Positions 39,701 to 53,593 of a stretch of DNA of 64,000 nt are shown here, one piece after another; the stretch's first letter is position 1; each line of letters begins with the position of its first letter. Under the pieces are notes generated by a model that saw only the letters and a program-made list of their open reading frames with translations, did no database searches and had not been told where the DNA came from. Where the stretch lies: NCBI RefSeq assembly GCF_901933205.1, contig NC_044581.1, forward strand, positions 10,613,501 to 10,677,500, written 5' to 3'. Source of the stretch: Camarhynchus parvulus (taxonomy: Eukaryota > Chordata > Aves > Passeriformes > Thraupidae). The position numbers and the translations under genes were made by a program.

Positions 39701-40981
39701 CTGTTGGCTTCTGCAGAGGAGGGCGTAGGTGCTCTGCACCTGAGTCTGCAAATATTTATTAAGCCCTTAACAGTGAGGTTGTGATGTTCAGAACAGCCAC
39801 TGCTGAAAACCATTATCTATGGATAATTAACTATGTCAGGACACTGAGGTCCTAACATGAGGTCCTCATAATTCCCCACTAAGGGAAAGACAGTACAACA
39901 TTATTATAATATATTAGTAATATTTAACAACAGGATCATACTATTTGTGTTTTAATAATGAAGGCTGAACACCATAGCTGGGTTTAAATTAATATTAGTT
40001 TCTGATAGTGCAGTTTAAGCCAAGCTTAGCAAATTCTCAGTTTGTGGTGCTACTAAGCAATGTGATACTGCAATACAAAATGACATCTAATTAGAAAATT
40101 ATTTTACTTATAAATAAAGCATTTGTGTACTTGCAGGTTTAATTATTATTAATACATTTTTTCTATAATTTAACAGAAGTCTAAACTTGTTGTGAGGAGA
40201 AATGAAAAAAAAAAAGAAATTCCTATTTTTAACTTGACCAAAATAATTCCCTTGAACTTTGGAAGCCCTTGCAATTTTTTCAACCAATTTTTAGAAACAG
40301 CTAGGAAAAAAAATTTCATCACGCAATAAAAAGGTTTTTTGACACATGAAGACAAAAGCTTCAGGCCGTTTATTAAGACTACTTCCTACTGTGTTGGGCT
40401 TTGTTTTATCTCATAATTAAAATCACACCTGAGCTGGGCCATCTGTGAGAGTGTATTAAGTTTCTTACAAAACATGAAAATCCTTTCATTTTTTCCATAC
40501 AAACGCCAATAAATCTTGTAGGGTTATTTTTTGTGTGTGACACAGTAAAATAATATGCTTAAATAAAGGCCAGGCTTTGAGCAAAAAAATGAGCAAGGCA
40601 AACAAAACTATTTTTCTGTATTCATCTTCAATTGCCCCTCATAATAATTAATACATTTTTTAAAATTGTACACCTAATTTTTATTTTTTTAAATATTTGA
40701 CAGCATGCTGTTTTCTTACCGTTTCTTTTGTAGGATAAAAATAAGAATTAGCAAAAATTGAAGGAAGAATTTTCCATATCAGTTAGCAATTAAGAGTGTG
40801 CAGAAAAAGTCAGCCAACACTTTTTAGGATCACCATCTATGTTAGCATGCCAATGCATACGCTAATAGATTCCAGTGAGAAAAAAAAGAAGTTTCATATT
40901 TCATAAACATAGGTACATCATAAAGTTCAAAGGAGAAGTTGGTTTTCTTTTGCTGGATTTTTTGGTTTGTTTTGGCCAGTA

Positions 40982-40994
40982 TTTTTTTTTTTTT
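40982..40994. repeat. Poly-T run (13 T)
   Basis: Seen: 13 T residues after a T/G-rich stretch (TTTTTTGGTTTGTTTTGG). Simple sequence. Confidence 0.9.
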
Positions 40995-43853
40995 GCTTTA
41001 AAATACTCTGATGAGAGACCAAGAGGATTTCCTTGAACAGATAACGTACAGAGCAAGAAATTCTAAGAAAATACCAACTCCATCAATAGAATGTCTTCAG
41101 CAAAGTACTTCTGTCTGCAGTCACACTGAATGACAAGAGGACCTGAATTCATGCTAAAAGTCAGAGAAACACTTAGAGTAACTTGCTTTGAACATGTGAA
41201 AACTCACATACATTATTTAATTTATATTGTTTCAAGCTGTTTTCCTTCAAAGAAACTATAAATGTTCTTTAAATGATCTTGTTTCATACTTCTGCTGAGT
41301 CAGGAATCAAATGCATACCAACATCTTGTTTCTTAATCATGTAACTTTGAATACACAATTAAATTTGCACAGTATTATCATAGTCAAGCAGTCTCACTCA
41401 AAGTTTTACACTTCTCAGCCAAGACAAATGCTGGAATGGCTGTCTTAGAGAAAAACCAGGTGAGAAGGCTCTAAAATGGCAGTGAAGAACAGTGATTCCA
41501 TCTCAAATGTCTGAAGAGCTAGGTATGGGAATATTTTGAAATAAAATATTATAAAATGTATTTCACACCAAACATCCTGCATTTGAGTACAATAAGAGAG
41601 AAGCAGTATTGATGACTTGTTTTCATGGGCAAACTGAACAAGCAAATGGTCAACAGCATTCAGCACTCCAATGGTTTCACTAGATTTAAACTGCACAAAG
41701 GCCTTTCCCCATGCTACTTGAGCATAAAATTAACTATTAACAAGCAGAAAATTATAACCCCCCCATCCTTTTTTTATTATAACAGTATTAAAATCAAAAT
41801 TTCTGTATACATTTTGAAGCATCAAGCTTGAACACTGATCTGCACAACCTATCACAGATTTTAATCCCTTTTATATTTGTGTATATTTGAGTTACAATTA
41901 TTTTGATCCCTGGAAATTCATTTTGCCTGATAATGCACTTAACTGGCAAACATATGAGTTTATATTCTTTTAAATTATTTCTTTTACATCAAACAAAAGT
42001 CTAAATTCTATGTCATAAATAAGAATAAAATCAAAAACCATCCCTCAAATCCCTGTTCTCGGAATCTAATGACTAATAGTGAGACTATGAAAATTCAGTT
42101 TTTCTTGGGTTCATAATAGAATATATTGAGTCATGTCAAGCAAGAAACAGCAATATTTTTTAAATGTGTCTGCCTGTGAAACTAAGTGGTTTGGATCCAA
42201 CTTTTAAGTTGTTCTATTTCCAATTGTGTTACAGTTAATTCAATCAATTTTTGTAAAAAACAATTCTTCCATACTTCATAGTTTTCTTTCCAAATGCAGA
42301 TTTTTCCTATTAAAGATGACCAAGAACTAAGAAACAAAGGCACTTTTTCCTGGAAAAAAAAAAGCTTTTCTCATTCAATTGAATAAATTTTTTCTTATAT
42401 TTAAAAGATAATTACTTTGGTAATGACTATTTTATGTGTCAAATTAAAGCCACAAAGATTTCTCAAATCAGATGTGTCTCTTTCTGCAACAGTGTCGACA
42501 ATCAAAGTCTGAGATTCCACCACCAGAAAAGGTGAAGGATATTTATCAGCACCTGTGTTCTAATTCTGTTAATCCCACTAACTCAAATCAAGAGTGACTC
42601 TCTCAAACTCAGCAGAATTGGTGCAAAATCAAGCTGGGAAGAGATGATGATGACAATAATCCAGATAATTTCACATGATTTGAAACAAAATAAATGTTAC
42701 AGGTTTGGATACTCAGCAGTCAAATTATCTGCTAAGAAACCAATATGTACATTTGAATTGTCAGTCCTCTCTCCCGTCCCCAGCCTTCTGTGCAAGCACA
42801 AACTCATGAGAATTACACTACAGCAGCTGCAGGGACCCCTGGCTGTGATGCAGAATCCTAACTGGGAGCACTCCACAATGGAGGGTTTGCTTTGGCAATA
42901 TTTATGGATAATCTCTATTTACAGGGTGACATCCTACAGTGTAGGCGATAATAACACACATGACGAGGTGAAGCAACCCCACATTAAATGGAATATTTTC
43001 CAGCAACACCTAGAACTTCCCCCTTCTCTTCTGTGGGACATAAGGAAAGGATGACACCAAAAAGGAACTTTGAGAACAACACGTCTGGGTCTGCTCTTGA
43101 GGCAATCCTGTTTGTACACTTAGCCCAAGGCTCTGCCTAATGCAGCCCTTCCCTCTAAATAAACTAAACAAATAGAAATACAGAGTTCTGGTCAATTGAA
43201 ACATAGTGGTTTCTTTTGGGAATACACCAAAATGTGTGCAGTTGACTCTGAGAAAAGGATGGAACTCTAAAAAATATCACAAGGCACATTTACTGTAAAT
43301 TCCAAGGGAAAAGAAATAAGGAACATACATTAGAAGTGTAGTGATTTTAGGCTCTAATGAGCCTTTTTTCCCCTTTTTAAACATATAATAAGTCTAATTT
43401 ACAATGTCAGCACTATTTTGAAAATGTTTTCTTCCCTACGTAATGAATAATCAAAAATAATTAAAACTGAATGAAGACTGTCAAAGCAAACAAACAATAT
43501 AAATTTAGATGAATTATCCTACTGTTTTTCATTATTGTGTTTGTTCATTTTCTCCTCAATTGAATTCATAACATTTACTCATTCACAATGGGCCTGTACA
43601 TTCACATCTGCACAGTGGTTGCCTATGGAGAAGTATCAGCTTTCAGTATTCCTTCTCATGTGCCCTCCCAGCTGTAAATGAGGTTAGGAAACAACACCAT
43701 AAACACAGAAGGCCTTTCGAAAGGTAAAAGAGTAGAAGAATAAAAAGCCTCTCAGGAAATTTGATTTGCACTTGGGTTTTACTCTTAAAGGAACACCCAA
43801 AGCTTAACAGCATTTAAAACTATTGAAATACAAAATATTAAAGGAAGAGACAG

Positions 43854-43920
43854 CAGAATAAGGCATTATGTTCTATGGTAGTCTTGTGTTATTGCTACAA
43901 AAAACAGAATAAGGCATTAT
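43854..43920. repeat. 16-bp direct repeat, 51-bp period
   Basis: Seen: CAGAATAAGGCATTAT occurs exactly at 43854-43869 and again at 43905-43920. The 35 bp between are unique. It could be a partial duplication or insertion flanks, although 35 bp of insert matches no known element. Confidence 0.85.
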
Positions 43921-43979
43921 AGCAATAATAAAAGTGTATTACTAAAATATAAATAGCACTGAATGCCACTGCCATTGTT

Positions 43980-44420
43980 CTGAGCAATGGGCTGCTTTAT
44001 TTTTATTATTCCCCCTCACTTTTATTTCTTTTTAAGAAATGAGTGTTTACAATTCCTTCAGCAAAAAAAACAGGACACACACACACACAGATGTCATAAA
44101 TAATGCCCATATAAACCCATGCTAATTTATTTAATGTGAAACTCCAACACAAATTACTTAGCAGTGAAATTGCACCTCCCCTTATTGTGTATGCGAAATA
44201 AAGGCGAACAGATGTGCTCTTCCAGACCAAGCTATTGCTACAATTAAACCAACAGTCATTTTACAAACCAGCGAGCTATTTCATGTGCCTCTACAGTGCT
44301 AATCATCCTTTCTGCACCAGCCCAGCCCAACAGAACAGTGAGTTATTTATAGAGTTATCTATCTTGCACTTTGCAGATGATGCCTAACATTATGACAACA
44401 GTGAAAAGGTCTCCGTACCT
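43980..44420. promoter_or_regulatory. Possible conserved non-coding element
   Basis: Seen: about 440 bp of complex, non-repetitive sequence apart from one (AC)7. It includes several TAAT/ATTA cores, a TAAATAATGCCCATATAAACC segment and a CpG-containing TGTGTATGCGAAATAAAGGCG stretch. No open frame or splice-site pair is convincing. Inference only: its texture resembles conserved enhancers in gene-poor vertebrate regions. Confidence 0.18.
44075..44089. repeat. (AC)7 microsatellite
   Basis: Seen: seven uninterrupted AC units plus an A, preceded by an A run. Short and possibly polymorphic. Confidence 0.9.
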
Positions 44421-47255
44421 GCCTACCTAAAACAAGTTTCTGTAAAGTAATGAATAGAGACAGCTTGGGGACTATCCACCTGCACTGCCTGCCTTTTACT
44501 GCCTGCAAAGTGAAACCACAAGGGACTGGCAGAAGGTACTTGTCTGACAGGGCCAGGACAGCCTTTCTCCTCAGTGACAGCCTGGGCCTCGCCTCTTAAA
44601 CCTGACCCACCATAATTCCTTCACAATGCAGCAGCGAGGCAGCTGACAGTAGCAGCTGCACCTCCTAAGCGAGATGGATGGAATTTTCATAACTAGTTCC
44701 CCAAGTTACATTTTACCTTCAAGATAATTTATGAGCTGCTGTGGAGCCTTGAAGAGACAATATGCTTGCCATAAAATTAACTGTAACAGTCTTGTAGGTT
44801 ATAATTAACACTGGGAGGGTAGCACCAACTGGATGAAACACATGGCATAATTGATGGTGAAACTGGAAATTAAGGAAGCTAACAATATCATTACTGTGCA
44901 CATCACTTTAGTGAAACCTGTGCTTTCCAGGGGTTAATTACAATCCCCTTCCAACGTACACACGCTGACGGGGAGTGGATGAGTGTCACAGCTAGGAGGA
45001 GGCAGGTTTGCTGGCAAGGCCACCTTGCACCTGGACTGATGTATATATTGTTTTTTTTGCCTGGAAGAGATATACATGTCAAAGCAGCAGCACCAGCACC
45101 TGAACATCTGGCAGCAGGCACACTGTAGCTCAGAGATAGATGATTGCTCAAGCCTCATAGAATATTTCATCTTCACTGCAGCCAGCAGACTTAATGGCAA
45201 AGAAGAAAAAATCCTCTGTGAGATTTCACTTAATGACACACATTATTAATTTAAATGACTTGAGCAAAGAAAAACATTTTAACTTTATATTGCTGTAACT
45301 TAGCAGCAAATTAAGATTTTTTTTTCATCACTGTATTATCATTTTGGTTTATTACATTAGTCTTTAGAAACATGCAGAGCCATCTTTTTAGAATCTCACC
45401 TTTCAAGGGAATACTAAACTGAAGATGCAATGATAGTGAGCTAGTTAATGGTAAATAATATTACAAACTGCTGCCATCTTTGGGAAGGTGAACGTGCAAT
45501 TCATGTACCTGTATCCAAGACTACTCTCTAGCCAAGGCTTAAAGAATCATTAGTGAAATGTGTTTTTTTGAATCCTTCAAATTATTTCAATGAAACTTTT
45601 TTTTTTTCCCTGGACAACATGCATGAAATTGTACAGATAAATGATGCAACAGTGTCACCTACAGGCAAGCAAAACAGTCAAAAACCTCCTCCAGTATTGC
45701 ACCCTCTTACCTCTCAAATCCTTCTCCTCCCCTGCTTTCCCCTCCTCCAGCCTCCCCCTCAATCCCTAATAATACACACCTGGATTTGGGGATTATCCAT
45801 ATCTCCAAGTAGAAAAAAGGGCAAATACCTAAAGTGCTTTCAGGACAGTCTAATATAAAATACTTAGATCTTTTATGCAGTACACTGTGCCTTACAATAA
45901 ACATGCTGTGCAGCCAGCAAGTCATCTGCACTGGAGTGGGGACTTGGATTGCTTCACCTCTCCTGAGCACTCGCTCAAATTCATGTTAACCAGCTGGTCA
46001 AAAATAATTCTGATAAAAATATTCTTTATATCTCAGGAAGACCAAATGCTGACATTATTAAATATGAAAAACAACTGGCAAAACTTGTCCAAAACCCACC
46101 CTCCAGCATTATTTGGCACTAAATCCAATTCCAGCTTATCATGGGCATAATTGATGGCTCCATTCAGCTTACCCTTGCAGAAAGCTCTTATTGGTAGCTC
46201 TTAGAATTCTCAGAACTCTCATTTTCCAACAGAATACTCTTTTCTCCTAGTATTACTGCCCTCATTTTAACACTCAATAGACTTTTCTTGGCTTCTCCCA
46301 CAAACTCTGCATTTTGAGACCCTGTTTCTCAATCTTTTTGATGCTGTTCAAGACACCTTTTTGTTTCAATTATTTCTTATATACCTGCATATCTCTGAAA
46401 GAGTTCTCAGTTGGCCAAGTTACCCAAGTAAGTTGCACAGAGTTATAATAGGATTTTCTTCTATTATTATTACATATGCTCTAAGCACTGTTCCCATTTG
46501 GGGCTGCTGTCATTTATCAAAATAAGACAAATAATATGAGAACAATTTATGTTCTGTAACAGGTCCCCAAGTTCTCTGTTTCTACAGAACCTCTTAAGAA
46601 ATGCCAACTTCCCTTTTTAGCTATATTAAAACATCAGCATAATTCATAATTTAATAATTCCATAGCAATGATACATTAAGTATTAAAAATTCATACAAAA
46701 TAAATGGAACAAATAATAGTAGCCAAATCAAACTCTTCAAATGCCCAAAAGATCTCATTAGCAGTGAAAATAAGCAAGTAAATCAAATCCTATTCTCTGG
46801 TTCATCTTAGTTTCTCAGATTAGTTGATACATCTCCAAGCCATTGCCTGACCTCCTTGTGGACTGCACTTCCCTCTCACCAATCCTGTTAAGATTGCCCA
46901 GAAATTCATCCTCTCTCCCAGCACATAAATATCTGCATGTGCTACCATAACTATAATGCAAGCAAACTGCAGAGCAATGCAACTGATCCTCTTTTTTGCC
47001 CACAGAACCCCTGACATTCACTGGCTCATCACCACCATGGCCTGGGCTGCTCAGAGCACTGACAGCACCTTGCTCAGTTGCAACATCCATTTAATTTTTG
47101 GCTGCTCCAGAAGTGCCAGCAAGGGTAGCAATTAGTGTCAGTGTGGCAGTTGCTGTGTCTGAGCCCCACCTGCCTACCCGGGCTGGAGAACCCAGGATTT
47201 TACAGAGGCCATCAAACACAGACACCCAGTGGGAATCATCTCTGGCACTACCTAC
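44421..47255. other. Non-coding DNA with a polypyrimidine tract
   Basis: Frames of 80-100 codons on both strands at 44903-45239 and 45553-46150 overlap one another and carry no recognisable domains. The pyrimidine tract at 45700 is listed separately. Confidence 0.65.
45700..45767. repeat. Polypyrimidine tract
   Basis: Seen: about 65 bp almost wholly C and T with C runs of 4, 4 and 5. On the minus strand this is a G/A-rich run with weak quadruplex or triplex potential. It could act as a splicing-type pyrimidine tract, but no convincing exon follows. Confidence 0.7.
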
Positions 47256-47279
47256 CTGAACCATATTTAAACTGCTGAC
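47256..47279 (-). other. Weak candidate 24-nt in-frame microexon
   Basis: Seen on the minus strand: a CCTTTTGTTTTCAG acceptor (AG at 47280-47281), then 24 nt that keep one reading frame (eight codons reading V-S-S-L-N-M-V-Q), then a CAG|GTAGGT donor (GT at 47254-47255). It has the same orientation as the 125-nt exon near 54.8 kb and would lie downstream of it in the same transcript. A length of 24 is a multiple of three, so inclusion or skipping would not shift the frame. The sites are good, but so short a segment carries little information and could be coincidence. Confidence 0.15.
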
Positions 47280-50200
47280 CTGAAAACAAAAGGCTTTGCA
47301 TTTCACTGCCAATCCCTGGAGCCATCAAGTTCTATATAGGTGGAAAAACTTTAATAACACAAGGCTGGCAGCCTTTAAGACTTAAGTCATGAACTTATGT
47401 AAGCATCTGCTCACTCACACTCATGGTACGACACGACCAGCACCATTTGGCTGGGTAAACCATTTAAGTTACCCTCTGTTTTGTCACCATTGGTAATGCA
47501 TAGAGATTATTTCACACACCTCCAAATAAAATATTCAATTCAGCATTATGACAGGTAAGGCTGTGACAATAATGGTAATAAAAATCATTAAAGTCCTGCT
47601 TGGATAAGGCTTCTATTTTTTTTCAGATAAAAGAATTCTGTCTTCAGACTCTTAATTTTCAATGTCTGGTTTTAGACATAGTTTTGAGTTCACAATAAGT
47701 TTGCCAGTATTTAATGGATATTATATACCATGACATTAGCACATTTTGCTGAAAGCAAAGGAAAGAATAGATGGATACTGCAGAAGAAAGAGACCTCAGT
47801 GGAAGTAAAATAAATCTATCATAATTTTTCATTCACTGGACCACTCACACCTTATCCCTAGTTTGTAACACCAGGTCTTTATCTAATATGGGCAGCTAGA
47901 GAGCACATACTGTGTTCAGTAAAACACACTGCACTCTCCCAGCCTCTCCCTTTTCCCCTGTCTCTGGTAGACCATTCTCTCCTACAGAAAGGATGACAGC
48001 AGATGCTAATGCTACTTTGTGGTTCAACTGTCTGGTGATGTGGCTAACACTCGGTCTCCACAGATTATAAATTTGTCACCTCTGTGATCTAGTCAATCTC
48101 CAGTACCCTGCAGCCTGGAAATGCAATAATCTCCATTTCCAGCATTCAGGTCTCCCAAAGGTAGTGAACAAATCATTGTCAAGCCACTGGAAAAACAACA
48201 CTATCTATCTTTCTTGTACTGCAATTATGAAAGCTTACATAAATAAGGAAATGTCACCCATGCTGACTTTAAAAGCCTGTCCAAGTAAAACCAAACATAA
48301 AAATCATAAATAACTGAATAATCTCTGATAGAGTGGGAAAACTCTTTATTACATTTTTTGGAAGCTTTAATTGCACTATAAATAAGGACTAAATTTGAGT
48401 AATTTTCCAGTTTTGGAAGTGCCATTGAATTATTTGAAAAACTCATCTAGCACAAGAAGAAAAAAATCATTAAATCAAAAAAGAAAAAAATCAAAGCAGT
48501 TTCATTTGGTAGTTACTCAGGTATAGGATGATGCATCTGTATATGGATTTCAGAAGTGAACCATTAAAATGAAACTAAAATGATAAAGGAAACACTAGAG
48601 TAAACAATCCCTATGCAGTGCCTTAATGACAGAGAGTGGCACAGAAGCCACACACAGACACAGAGCCAAAGTTCTGCAGCTTTTCTTTGCCTGCCCTGTA
48701 ATACCATTTGGTTTAGGTTGCTACACCATGTAAGTTTTTTTGCACCATATATCTGTGTATATAGTGACATCACAAGGTAAGAGGCAGGATTTTCTCTAAG
48801 TAGCCACAGCTTGTAAACACGTAGTATTTCCAAGGGTAAGGGGTCAAGACAGTTTCAAAGGAGCAGCTAAACAGCAGCATTTAATCAAGCGTCATTTCCA
48901 TTGTTCTGAAGAGTACTTGTACCTATTGATCCCAAGCTTGGCTGCTTCAAAGACTCCTCCATACAAGGAACACAGGTGAAAGACAGAGGCAGAAAACAGG
49001 AAGGGTCACGAGAAGCAAGAGAAATCTGGCAATAAGCAACTGGAGAAAAGTCAAAGGTCAATCAAGGCAGCTGATGTCTAAACATAACTACAGCAGGAGA
49101 CCTGACAACTTCATCCACGGTGCAGTGTTTTTTCCATTCATTTGAAAGCTGCAAGGTTGGTTTTCAGTCTGACTCAAAGCATCTTCCTGATTAACATACA
49201 GTATTCAGGATTACTCAGCCACAATTTAGTTTCTGCATATTGTCTAAATATATTTATGTTCTGAAAACTTGGTTTAGCTTATACCCTGGTGTTGAAAATT
49301 TTCATTTTCTTCTTTTAAGGAATATTCACACACATATATCTAAAGTATGAATGTCTAAGAATCCAAATATAATTTTCTCTTTTTCTCCCTGTGATTTCCA
49401 AAATGGTGAATGAGAATTTTGGTGTATGCTCATTGCTAACTTACTGAGACCCACTGTCCAGAGAGGACAACTGTTACCCAAAAACACACTGCAGATCATA
49501 CAGCTGTATGTACTGAGATCCTTTCTAATATCAGAAACATGGATACAACATGGAAAACAAAAAAATTCTGTCATTCTCATGTTACACAAAACAACCACAA
49601 GTCTTAAACAGCACAAATAATTCCCCCCACTCTCTGACACACTTTGATAGTTCTGTAGGATGCAAAATCTTGGGAATTAGTGTAGCTCCTATTGTAGGAT
49701 TTTCTGAAGAGTTCACATTATTTCACATACTTGTCATCCAGGCAGGTGTGTGAGAGTTAAAAAAACCCCATATTTTTCAACCAGTCTTTGAACTGGTATT
49801 ATCACATTTGATTTGAAAAATAGCATTCATGAGTTCCTGAAAATGCACAAAGCCTGTGACAGAAAGGAAAGAAAAGCTCTGATTTTGCCAAAGCCCATGT
49901 TTACTTCTTAACCCATCAACATTCCCTCTGCTACAGAGGAAACACAGTCCCTCTTCACATCAATCTCACTTTCTCCTACTGGAGCTAAAAAGAGTAAAAC
50001 CTACCTCAATTACTCCTTAATTATGATCTAAAATTTCAAGGTATAAGAAAGTTCGGCATAAAAAGAAAAAATAAACTTTTTCTTCAAAATAGAAAATAAA
50101 ATATATAAAATCTTCCACTTTGTATCTTATTTAACATGCACACTATTTTAAGCTTCCACTCTAAGATTCTTCATTTTTCTTATTATAGAATTGAAGAGTG

Positions 50201-53200
50201 TCATCCAGATTAGAACTCAATTTCCTTACTAGGTCCTTATAATTTATATTCCTATATAAAAATCGACATAAAAATCCAGATTTCACTGTTGAGAGCTAAG
50301 ACTACCTCTGCAGTATAAGCGTTCTTTGTAACTAGGAAAAAAATACATACCTTTAAATTGTTATATAAAATTGTGAGATCTAAGAAGGGGTTTGAAAAAG
50401 GCAAAAAATGCTGAGGAATTATAGCTCACATCTGACTTGAAACCTGAAACTAATGTGATTTGTCACAAGTAAGAGGTTCTTTTTCCACTGCCATGCAAAT
50501 GCAAGAATATAAAAATTCTAGAAATACAGTGACCCAGTCTACAAAATATTATGGGTTATAGAATGACCCCATAAAAAGAGATTTTTTACTGTGTTATTTT
50601 AATGATGCAAGGTTATAAGTTATTGATTTTTACAAGATATAATCAATTAACACATTTCTGCTGTTTATCTCATGAACCAGAAGAATTTTGTGATTACTTT
50701 GGTACAGATTATTTATTGAATGTTTATTCTGTTTTCACTATGTCAATTTGTCATTAGATGATTATTTTAGAGAGAAGTTAAGATTTCAGAATTTGGATAA
50801 GTAGCACAACTACAAAAATTCAACAATCACAAATAATTTTTTCAAAATTTCCACTTCATTATGTCTGTCTCCAAAACTTTACATTTTCCAGAATCTGGTA
50901 GAATTTCCCCTAAGAGAAATAGCACAATTTCACTATAGGAAATAGCAAAAATGGACATTAGAGGCTGTGTTGTGATAAAACCATTTTGGACTAATACAAT
51001 TTTTCCATTTGAAAACCCCATACTTTAGCAATGGTTTAACTAACCATATTTTTTCCTAGCACTCAATATTTTCAATGCAGTTAAACACTACCTTTTAAAT
51101 TAATCTCTTGTTGATTTATTGAAGACAAATTAGTTTGGTAGTAAATGTATATCTATGAAAAATACAACAAAAACCTACTACCAATTAAGTGCAGTTTGTC
51201 ATGCAAACATTAAATACAATGCTATTATAACATGATACAAGTTCTATTAGGAGAAATAAGAGCTACAGTTTTATTTAACTATAGCCCAGCTCTCTCAGGC
51301 CCTTTCTGATCAGGAAAAGTGCAACATTCTCTCTTGAAATTCAAGTACGTTGTCTTTTTCCCCTGTTTCTTTGTGATATAACAACTTTTCTGGTTCCAGT
51401 TAAAAAGTAAAATCAAAAATGTCAATAACATCATCAACAGGGAAAAAATATTAAAGCCTTTTTTAAAAATGAATCAGGTGCAGATATTGAACTGTACTTT
51501 CTCATCCTTTGTCTCACTTTTCAAATGATAATTTCTTCCACAGTCACCATTAAATCTTGATCTATTCCAGCTTTCTGTATGGGTCATTGATTCTAGATGT
51601 ACCATGGTTATTTTTAAATGTTTCCCTTTCGTAGAGAAAAAGAGGGCTGTCTAGAGCCAGATGGGTAACTTCACACTTCATTTATCAAACCCAATGCATT
51701 AGACTCCACCCTCTCTTTCCCACTATTGCTGTTAAATTTCCATATAATTTGGTAACAATTTTCATTATCATACAGTGACCCTAAAAAGTCTATCCAGGTT
51801 TGCACGGTCAGTCCAAAATTCACAGCTGTTCCCTTCACCCTGTGTTTATTACAGTAGAATCTGAGATTTCCCTCACTTTATAAGCTGAACAGTGACCTTC
51901 TGTAAGCAGAGGTCAAGAAGGGGTCAGTTCAAAGGGCTAGAGCAGCTCTTTAACAGCTATAACAACCTGTCCATCAGGCACTATCACACAGTATAAACAA
52001 ATCTGGGGCTTTGGAAACTCTGGACCATTTCTGTTAACACTCAGAGGACATTCACTGAGTCCTACCTGAAGTATTTTGGACCACTACCACTCAGAGAACA
52101 ACTTGAATCCCTGGAAGACCTGCTCAGATACTTAAGATACTGATGACATCTTTGCATCACAAGTCTGTGAAATGGTGAGTGCAACACTAAGCACACTGCC
52201 ATGAGTTTTGGGCTGCGGAACTGAAATAAAATCTTAAAGAGTCATTTCAGCTCATTAATAGGCAGAAACACTCGTACAACTTAAAGTAAATAACACAAGA
52301 ATGTGCTTTAACTGAGTAGGTACATACCAGAAGAGTTCATTTGCCTTTCTCTGGGAAAGGATAAACTTCCAAAAGTTCAGTCAGTTTGTGTTACTAGTTC
52401 CCAACATGGTTTTCTTGGGGTTGGTTTTTTGTTGTTTTTTTTTTTTATTTCAGGTGTTAATGACACAAATAAAACACAAGAAAGAACAGAATGACTACAT
52501 AACTCTACAAAGACCAAGTGCAGAGTGAAGTTTTCTGCCAGCTGCCCTCCCTTCATTGACCTAAATTTCTTGAAGTTGTACTGTTCATAATCTGCTCTCT
52601 AATGCACAATGTAAGGTAATTAGAGTCATCTGTATTTAACTTCCACAGGAAAAAAATTCTATTATCTAATCTAGCTGATCCCCTGATAGCCTGTTGAAAG
52701 TAAAGTACTGTAACCTATTGCCTGCCCTTTGACAAGTGCTAATTATTTCCTGTCCAAGCACATTTTTCTCATGTAATTCCAAAGTACACAATAGACTGAT
52801 CTCTAAAACATGGGCAGCCCTGCTCGTAGCACGGCGGACGTTTTATAACTTTCAGCACCGTGTGCTCCATGGCTGCCACAGCCAGTGTTTCATTCCAGAC
52901 ACCGAGCTGAGGCTTTGATGGAGCCAAGTGAGGTGTATGGTAACAGCCTCTTTATGCAGATCACATGGATGAGACTCCCAGATAGGTCAATGGGATGGGA
53001 AACATCAAATAGAAAGAAAAAGGATTACGGATATTTAATACTCAAAGGACACTTTCTTTCGGAACTTTCAAGGCACAATGCTCTTGAAATTTTCTTTCAG
53101 GTGTTTAGTTTTAAGAAGGCCTGCACTTCATCTGCTTGTGCCTCTGCCACCCCCAAGAGCTGCAGCTTTGCTGTGTCAGAGGCTGGGCTACGTCTCCAGC

Positions 53201-53493
53201 TGCAGCCTGGCTCCAGCCCCAGAGCTCCCTGTGAGCAGCAAGTGGGGCCAGGCACACTGAAACCCACAGCACTTCTAAATTCCTCACTGCTGCCATGATT
53301 GCTGATGACTCTGTGTATTAGGAAATCACTGTCAGACAAAATGAACTCTAGGAAGGTATTCCACTCATCAGAAGCTTTCTATTCTGTTTCATAACAAAGA
53401 TACACAAGTCCCACAGAAAAGCTTTAAGTGATTTCCTCTGTTTCCAACATAGCTAAAACATTTGCATTATTTAGTAAGCATGGTGATAGGAGG
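47280..53493. other. Non-coding DNA
   Basis: Mostly AT-rich. A less AT-rich piece at about 52790-53300 has several CpGs near 52821-52862 and a 137-codon plus-strand frame with changing composition. A T-rich tract ending in ATTTCAG near 52452 resembles an acceptor but leads into a stop-filled, A-rich stretch without a donor. Confidence 0.65.
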
Positions 53494-53593
53494 CAAAAAA
53501 AACAAATAAACACCCCCCAAAAATAAAAAAATCGCAAAAAACCCCCCAACCAATTGAAAAAAGCAAATTGTAAAAAACCCAACAAAGCCACCA
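53494..53593. repeat. A/C-rich low-complexity tract
   Basis: Seen: about 100 bp of A runs broken by C runs (CACCCCCCAA, AAACCCCCCAACC). It accounts for the hydrophobic-looking minus-strand frame at 53467-53778. Confidence 0.85.

Larger units (their letters stand above)
33706..43853. other. Non-coding DNA
   Basis: No gene or recognisable transposon. The stretch at about 40360-40740 is non-repetitive and TAAT-rich, and may be a conserved non-coding element. The 136-codon frame at 42644-43054 has no family resemblance, and its composition shifts along its length. Confidence 0.65.

Noticed and set aside
42644..43054. 136-codon plus-strand frame, among the longest in the window
   Set aside because: No domain or family resemblance, no splice or promoter context, and composition changes along its length. 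This length is expected by chance in 64 kb.
44711..44741. 31-nt minus-strand open segment between CTCTTCAAG and GAAG|GTAAAATG
   Set aside because: The acceptor has a weak pyrimidine tract and the segment is too short to judge; one of many chance pairs.
52435..52452. T-rich tract ending in ATTTCAG as a plus-strand acceptor
   Set aside because: The following 75 bp have stops and no acceptable donor.
52885..53298. 137-codon plus-strand frame
   Set aside because: The GC-richer 3' half is open in several frames on both strands, which is a composition effect. The peptide shows no recognisable motif.
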